DNA from: JBHFEI01 sp041928815
Lineage (GTDB): Bacteria > Pseudomonadota > Alphaproteobacteria > Rhizobiales > Rhizobiaceae
Reading direction: 5' to 3'
Length of the DNA stretch: 64,000 nucleotides
Assembly (NCBI RefSeq): GCF_041928815.1
Contig: NZ_JBHFEI010000001.1
Coordinates: 186,001 to 250,000, forward strand
The translations under genes and the position numbers were made by a program. The notes under the pieces are model-generated. The model was not told where the DNA came from. It searched no databases and saw only the letters and a list, made by a program, of their open reading frames with translations. Below are positions 59,755 through 64,000 of the stretch, one piece after another; position 1 is the first letter of the stretch, and each line of letters opens with the position of its first letter.

Positions 59755-61155
59755 CTATCCCCTCCGGATGGTGCCCGACGGCTGCGGGCCGGCCGAGGCG
59801 GCCGCCTTCAGCGCGTTGGCGAGATCGGTGAAGGCGTCGAAGGCCGGACGCTCGCCGGGCGTCTGCTTCAGGATCTCGTAGATGACCGGCACCTGCTTGA
59901 CCGCCATGTCGAGGTCGGGGTCGCTTCCCGGGCGGTAGCCGCCGATGAGCCTCAGGTCGCGCGTCTCCTCGAAGCGGTGGATCAGCGTCTTCAACCGCGC
60001 CACCAGCTTCTCCTGGTCCGGCGTCCAGGCCTTTCGGGCGAGACGCGAGATCGAGGCGAGCGGATTGACCGGCGGATAGCGCCCCTCTTCCGCGAGCGAC
60101 CGGTCGAGGACGATATGGCCGTCGAGGATGCCGCGGGTCGAATCGGCGATCGGATCGTTGTGGTTGTCGCCGTCGACGAGGATCGAGATGATTGCCGTGA
60201 TCGTGCCGGTGCCTTCCGCGCCCGGTCCCGCGCGTTCGAGAAGGCGCGGCAGTTCGGTGAACACCGAGGCAGGATAGCCGCGCGCCACCGGCGGCTCGCC
60301 CGACGCCGTCGCCACCTCGCGGATCGCATGGGCGAAACGGGTGACGCTGTCGACGATGAGCAGCACGTTGTCGCCCTGCTCGCGGTAATGCTCGGCGATG
60401 GTGATGGCCGTCAGCGGCGCCATCTTGCGCAGCATCGGGCTTTCGTCGCTGGTGGCGACGACCGCGACCGACTTCGCCAGATTGGCGCCGAGCGTGTCCT
60501 CGATGAATTCGCGCACCTCGCGGCCGCGTTCGCCGACGAGCGCGATCACCACCTTGTCGAAGGCGTCCGCCCGCGCCAGCATGGAGAGCAGCGTCGACTT
60601 GCCGACGCCGGAGCCGGCGAAGATGCCGAGGCGCTGGCCGAGGCAGAGCGGCGAGAAGATGTCGATGGCGCGCACGCCGCAGCGAAAGCCGGTGTCGACG
60701 CGCTTGCGCGTCATCGAGGGCGGCGCCGCATTGTCGATCGGCCGGTGCACCTCGCCCTGCATCAGGGGACCGAGGCCGTCGATCGGCTCGCCGAGCGCGT
60801 TGATCGTGCGGCCGCACCAGCTGGCGTCGGGCGCGACGCGGAAGGCGCCGCGCCGGATCACCTCGTCATGGATGCCGATCGGATCGCCGGGCTCGATCGG
60901 GCAGACGACGACGATGTCCTCCTCGACCTTGACCACCTCGCCGAGATGGATGCCGGCCTTGCTCTTGTGCGCGACGAACTCGCCGAGCCGCACATGGCGC
61001 GACAGGCCGCTGACCGTATAGTGACCGGGCGAGATGGTCTTGACCCGCCCTCCCGGCGCCAGCGCGACCTCCGGATCGGCAAAACGCGCCGTCAGGCTGG
61101 CAAGCGCTGCGAGCGTCTGCGAGGCACCGGCGATTTCGATATGACGACGCTGCAT
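59755..61155 (-). CDS. fliI: flagellum-specific ATPase FliI
   Basis: The protein has 466 residues. The F1-type ATPase core is clear: Walker A AGSGVGKST at residues 180-188, VALVGERGREVREF, Walker B region VLLIVDSVTRFAHAIREV, and SIVTAI-type GTITAIISILVDGDNHNDPI. FliI, with FliH and FliJ, powers delivery of export substrates at the base of the flagellum. It lies 94 bases after flgF. Confidence 0.96.
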   Translation of the reverse strand: MQRRHIEIAGASQTLAALASLTARFADPEVALAPGGRVKTISPGHYTVSGLSRHVRLGEFVAHKSKAGIHLGEVVKVEEDIVVVCPIEPGDPIGIHDEVIRRGAFRVAPDASWCGRTINALGEPIDGLGPLMQGEVHRPIDNAAPPSMTRKRVDTGFRCGVRAIDIFSPLCLGQRLGIFAGSGVGKSTLLSMLARADAFDKVVIALVGERGREVREFIEDTLGANLAKSVAVVATSDESPMLRKMAPLTAITIAEHYREQGDNVLLIVDSVTRFAHAIREVATASGEPPVARGYPASVFTELPRLLERAGPGAEGTGTITAIISILVDGDNHNDPIADSTRGILDGHIVLDRSLAEEGRYPPVNPLASISRLARKAWTPDQEKLVARLKTLIHRFEETRDLRLIGGYRPGSDPDLDMAVKQVPVIYEILKQTPGERPAFDAFTDLANALKAAASAGPQPSGTIRRG

Positions 61156-61249
61156 GTCCTGTCTTCCTGCGCTTGCGCCTGCCTCCGCGACCGCGGATCA
61201 GTCGTCCCGTCCCTTCGCGCCCCGCCGGAGCGGGGCTGCCGGACCTGCC

Positions 61250-61975
61250 TTACCGGCTGCCGCCGAGCGTCTTGATCGCCTCGTCGAGCGTACCCTCGCC
61301 CTGGCGCATCAGCGCGCTGACATGGTCGAAGGCGCGCGACACCGCGATCAGCTGGGTCATCGACTGGATCGGGTCGACATTCGCCTCCTCGACATAGCCC
61401 TGCATGACGCCGACGTCGAAACGGTCGATCACCGCCTCCGGCGGCGTCATCGGCATGACGGCGCTGTTGCCGTAGCGGGTGAAGCCGTTCTCGAAATTGC
61501 CCTCGAACAGGCCGAGCGCGGCGACCGGATTGCCGCCCTGGGAGATGGCGCCGTCGGCGCCGATGACGATCTCGCCGCCGCCGGCATTGAGCTGGATCGG
61601 CGCGCCGCCGGCATCGAGCACCGGATGGCCGTTGACGGTGACGAGCTCGCCCGCCTCGGTTATGGTGAAGCGCCCGTCGCGGGTGAGCGCCGGTCCGGCC
61701 TGGGTGTCGATCGAGAACCAGGCATTGCCCTTGATCGCGACGTCGAGCTGGCCGCCGGTGAGCGTCAGCGCGCCGCTGCTCGTCTTTAGATAGTCCTTGC
61801 CCTGGTCGACGAAGGAGACCTTGGCCGGCTGGGTGTTGCCGAGCACCTCGTCGAACTTGATCTCGGTGCCGCGGAAGCCGACCGTGTTGGCGTTGGCGAC
61901 GTTGTCGGCGATGGTGTTCATCCGCCGCTCGAGCGCGATCTGCGACGAGAGCGCGACGTAAAGGCCGGTCTGCAT
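61250..61975 (-). CDS. flgF: flagellar proximal rod protein FlgF
   Basis: The protein has 241 residues. The N-terminal axial motif (RRMNTIADNVANANTVGFRG) and the C-terminal EEANVDPIQSMTQLIAVSRA block are present. The central region has GNAWFSIDTQAGPALTRDGR. FlgF forms part of the rod between FlgC and FlgG. It starts 4 bases after the stop of the DUF1217 gene and is co-transcribed with it. Confidence 0.95.
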   Translation of the reverse strand: MQTGLYVALSSQIALERRMNTIADNVANANTVGFRGTEIKFDEVLGNTQPAKVSFVDQGKDYLKTSSGALTLTGGQLDVAIKGNAWFSIDTQAGPALTRDGRFTITEAGELVTVNGHPVLDAGGAPIQLNAGGGEIVIGADGAISQGGNPVAALGLFEGNFENGFTRYGNSAVMPMTPPEAVIDRFDVGVMQGYVEEANVDPIQSMTQLIAVSRAFDHVSALMRQGEGTLDEAIKTLGGSR

Positions 61976-61979
61976 GGGT

Positions 61980-62759
61980 CTATCGACCTCCGAGTTTCAG
62001 CGTGTTGATCGACAGCAGCAGGTCGGAGGAAATGCCGAAGCCGCTTCTCGAACCGAAGACGGCCAGCGGATCGTAGCCGCCCGTCGCATTGTCGAGTTCC
62101 CAGAGCGCGGTGAACCGTTCGAGGAATTTGCCGAGCTTGCCGGGATCCTTGAAATCGGCGAGGTCGACGGCGTCCTCGATCGCCGCCTTCTGCCGGTCGA
62201 CGTCCATCGCGGCGAATTCCGGCGGATATTGCAGGACGGTGCGGACGACCTGGGCGAGCGCCTCGTCGGCGATTACCGCATATCCGTTGGTGATCGTCGG
62301 CGCCATCCGCTCGAAATAGAGCGCCAGCCGCACGCCGGCATTGTCGGCGCCGGCCGTCTCCTCCAGCGTCTGGCGGGCATATTTGCCGGCGACCTCTTTC
62401 TGCGCCCGGTCGAAGGAGGTCGCGGCGGCGCCGTAGCGGACAAAGTTCAGCGATTCGGCGAAGTCCTTGTAGCGGCTGTCGCTCAGCTGGTTGGCGAAGG
62501 CCGTGTCGCTGTCGACGCCCTCGGTCAGCACCTTGCGCATGAAGGCCTTGGCGTAGGTCATCTCCTCGAGGCCGTGCGCCTTCATCGCGTAGGCATAGAG
62601 CCGGCCGTCGGCGAAGAAGTCGTCGACCGATTTGATCGAGGAGATCTTCGACAGGTAGTATTCCGTCTCGCGGGCGACGTCCGGCTGCTCGGACACGCGC
62701 TTCAGCGACGTCGGCATGTCGGCGGCAATCGTCCTGTAGCTGGTGTAGGTCGTGGTCAC
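61980..62759 (-). CDS. DUF1217 domain protein of the flagellar cluster
   Basis: The protein has 259 residues from a GTG at 62759 with GGACGA about 6 bases upstream. It is mostly helical, with repeated DUF1217-type blocks (EYYLSKISSIKSVDDFFADG, YAMKAHGLEEMTYAKAFMRK, VLTEGVDSDTAFANQLSDSR). The C-terminus SSDLLLSINTLKLGG resembles secreted flagellar proteins. No signal peptide is visible. The family lies beside flagellar genes in alphaproteobacteria, but its role is not established. Divergent from motA. Confidence 0.82.
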   Translation of the reverse strand: MTTTYTSYRTIAADMPTSLKRVSEQPDVARETEYYLSKISSIKSVDDFFADGRLYAYAMKAHGLEEMTYAKAFMRKVLTEGVDSDTAFANQLSDSRYKDFAESLNFVRYGAAATSFDRAQKEVAGKYARQTLEETAGADNAGVRLALYFERMAPTITNGYAVIADEALAQVVRTVLQYPPEFAAMDVDRQKAAIEDAVDLADFKDPGKLGKFLERFTALWELDNATGGYDPLAVFGSRSGFGISSDLLLSINTLKLGGR

Positions 62760-62959
62760 GGGCGTTCGTCCGGGCGTTCGCGGGTCTAAAAAGGCGCGGG
62801 CCGCGCCAGAATGCCGCTCGACCATCGCGTGGCTTGCTTGCGCGAACCTGTTGCCGAACCTTCGCTTTTGGCGCGTTGCGCGCCCCCTTCCGCCAGCCTC
62901 ACGCAAGGCTGCCTTCCTAAAGCTTCCGTCAGACTGCAGAACCCCGGCGGGATTACTCC

Positions 62960-63838
62960 ATGAACATCATCATCGGCCTCCTCATGACCTTCGGCTGTAT
63001 CCTCGGCGGCTTCATCGCCATGGGCGGCCACCTGGAAGTGCTGAACCAGCCGTTCGAGCTCGTCATCATCGGCGGCGCCGGCCTCGGCGGCTTCATCATG
63101 GCCAATTCGATGAAGGTGCTGAAGGATACGGGCAAGGCGCTCGGCGAGGCCTTCAAGCACTCGGTGCCGAAGGAGCGCAACTATCTCGACACGCTCGGCG
63201 TGCTCTATGCGCTGATGCGCGACCTGCGCACCAAGTCGCGCAACGAGATCGAGAGCCACATCGACAATCCCGAGGAATCGACGATCTTCCAGTCGGCCCC
63301 GACCGTCCTCAAGAACAAGGAACTGACGTCCTTCATCTGCGACTATGTCCGCCTCATCATCATCGGCAATGCCCGCTCCCACGAGATCGAGGCGCTGATG
63401 GACGAGGAGATCAACACGATCACCCACGACAAGATGAAGTCGTACAATTCGCTGGTGACGATGGGCGACGCCTTCCCGGCGATCGGCATCGTCGCCGCCG
63501 TTCTCGGCGTCATCAAGGCGATGGGCGCGATCAGCGAGCCGCCCGAGGTTCTCGGCGGCAAGATCGCCGCCGCCCTCGTCGGCACCATGCTCGGCATCTT
63601 CCTCTCCTACTGCATCGTCTCGCCGATCGTCGCCAACATCAAGACAGTGCGCGAGAAGCAGTTCCGCCTCTACATCATCGTCAAGCAGACGCTGCTCGCC
63701 TACATGAACGGCTCCGTGCCCCAGGTCGCCCTCGAATACGGCCGCAAGACCATCTCCTCCTATGAGCGTCCCTCGATCGATGCCGTCGAGCAGGAGATGA
63801 TGAATCCGGGCGGCGGCGGCGAAAGCAAGGCGGCGTGA
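62960..63838 (+). CDS. motA: flagellar motor stator protein MotA
   Basis: The protein has 292 residues with four membrane helices: residues of about 2-21, 33-50, 172-192 and 200-222. The conserved motif MGDAFPAIGIVAAVLGVIKAMG (about residues 170-191) and the cytoplasmic loop with charged residues (YVRLIIIGNARSHEIEALMD) interact with FliG. It forms the proton channel with MotB. It is divergent from the DUF1217 gene and overlaps the fliM start (GTGA). Confidence 0.96.
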   Translation: MNIIIGLLMTFGCILGGFIAMGGHLEVLNQPFELVIIGGAGLGGFIMANSMKVLKDTGKALGEAFKHSVPKERNYLDTLGVLYALMRDLRTKSRNEIESHIDNPEESTIFQSAPTVLKNKELTSFICDYVRLIIIGNARSHEIEALMDEEINTITHDKMKSYNSLVTMGDAFPAIGIVAAVLGVIKAMGAISEPPEVLGGKIAAALVGTMLGIFLSYCIVSPIVANIKTVREKQFRLYIIVKQTLLAYMNGSVPQVALEYGRKTISSYERPSIDAVEQEMMNPGGGGESKAA

Positions 63839-64000
63839 CGACGATGGCACGCCCGGCCGCCTCCCCCCGCCCCGCCTTCGACCCGCGACTGCTTGCCCGC
63901 ATGACCGGCACGCTCGGCGACGACCGCGCGATCGGCAAGATCTGCGGCGAGCTCGGCCACGTGCTCGTCGCCTTCCTGCCCGACGTGATCGCCGGGGAGA
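63835..64000 (+). CDS. fliM: flagellar motor switch protein FliM (partial, N-terminus only)
   Basis: About 55 residues are visible before the window ends. The preferred start is a GTG at 63835 that overlaps the motA stop and has AAGG a few bases upstream; an ATG at 63844 is in frame. The sequence DPRLLARMTGTLGDDRAIGK, then ICGELGHVLVAFLPDVIAGE matches the rhizobial FliM N-terminus. FliM is the CheY-P target in the switch complex. The order motA-fliM agrees with Sinorhizobium. The remainder lies outside. Confidence 0.82.
   Translation, partial: MTTMARPAASPRPAFDPRLLARMTGTLGDDRAIGKICGELGHVLVAFLPDVIAGE

Overview
The window is a high-GC chromosomal segment from an alphaproteobacterium of the Rhizobiaceae (Sinorhizobium/Ensifer, Rhizobium or Shinella type). 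The assignment rests on a set of genes largely confined to that group: RirA, an aglR-aglEFGAK alpha-glucoside locus, the motor genes motB/motC/motE, the orphan regulator rem, flaF/flbT, and RIME-like intergenic repeats. There are no tRNA or rRNA genes, no CRISPR arrays and no insertion sequences that I can see. Genes are densely packed, often with ATGA or GTGA stop/start overlaps.

Left third (1 to about 20 kb): metabolism, uptake and sensing. A truncated CHASE3 sensor protein leaves the window at the left edge. It is followed by a small membrane protein, a small secreted protein, a RidA enamine deaminase and a complete dipeptide ABC importer (dppABCDF, minus strand). A LuxR-type regulator is divergent from dppA. 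A single-domain response regulator sits between two 106-bp RIME-like repeats. rirA is divergent from an orphan periplasmic ferric-iron binding protein. A PilZ-like gene and the alpha-glucoside operon aglEFGAK follow, with divergent LacI-type aglR and two identical CAAAGCGCTTTG operators.

Middle (about 20 to 29 kb): a surface polysaccharide cluster containing a GT2, a GT4, a WecG/TagA-type GT26, a DUF6492 protein, a Wzx-like flippase and a GumC/Wzz-type co-polymerase. folD and a small membrane protein follow.

Right half (29 to 64 kb): the contiguous flagellar and chemotaxis-motor regulon, almost all on the minus strand. From right to left it runs fliM (partial) and motA on the plus strand, then DUF1217 gene, flgF, fliI, a membrane protein, flgB-flgC-fliE-flgG-flgA-flgI-motE-flgH-fliL-fliP, three flagellins, fliH-like, motB, motC, fliK (formerly motD), a lytic transglycosylase, rem, flgE, flgK, flgL, flaF, flbT, flgD, fliQ, flhA, fliR, a FliJ-like protein, flgJ, a FlgN-like chaperone and a FliL-like membrane protein. 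This follows the known rhizobial gene order, so fliN, fliG, flhB, visNR and fliF would be expected beyond the right edge.

The most unusual items are a very long fliK (1435 codons) with internal tandem repeats, conserved upstream elements shared by the flagellin genes and rem, the RIME-flanked response regulator, and perfect GC hairpins between the binding-protein gene and the permease genes in both ABC operons. I found no clearly undescribed multi-gene system; the best candidates for new biology are listed as findings.
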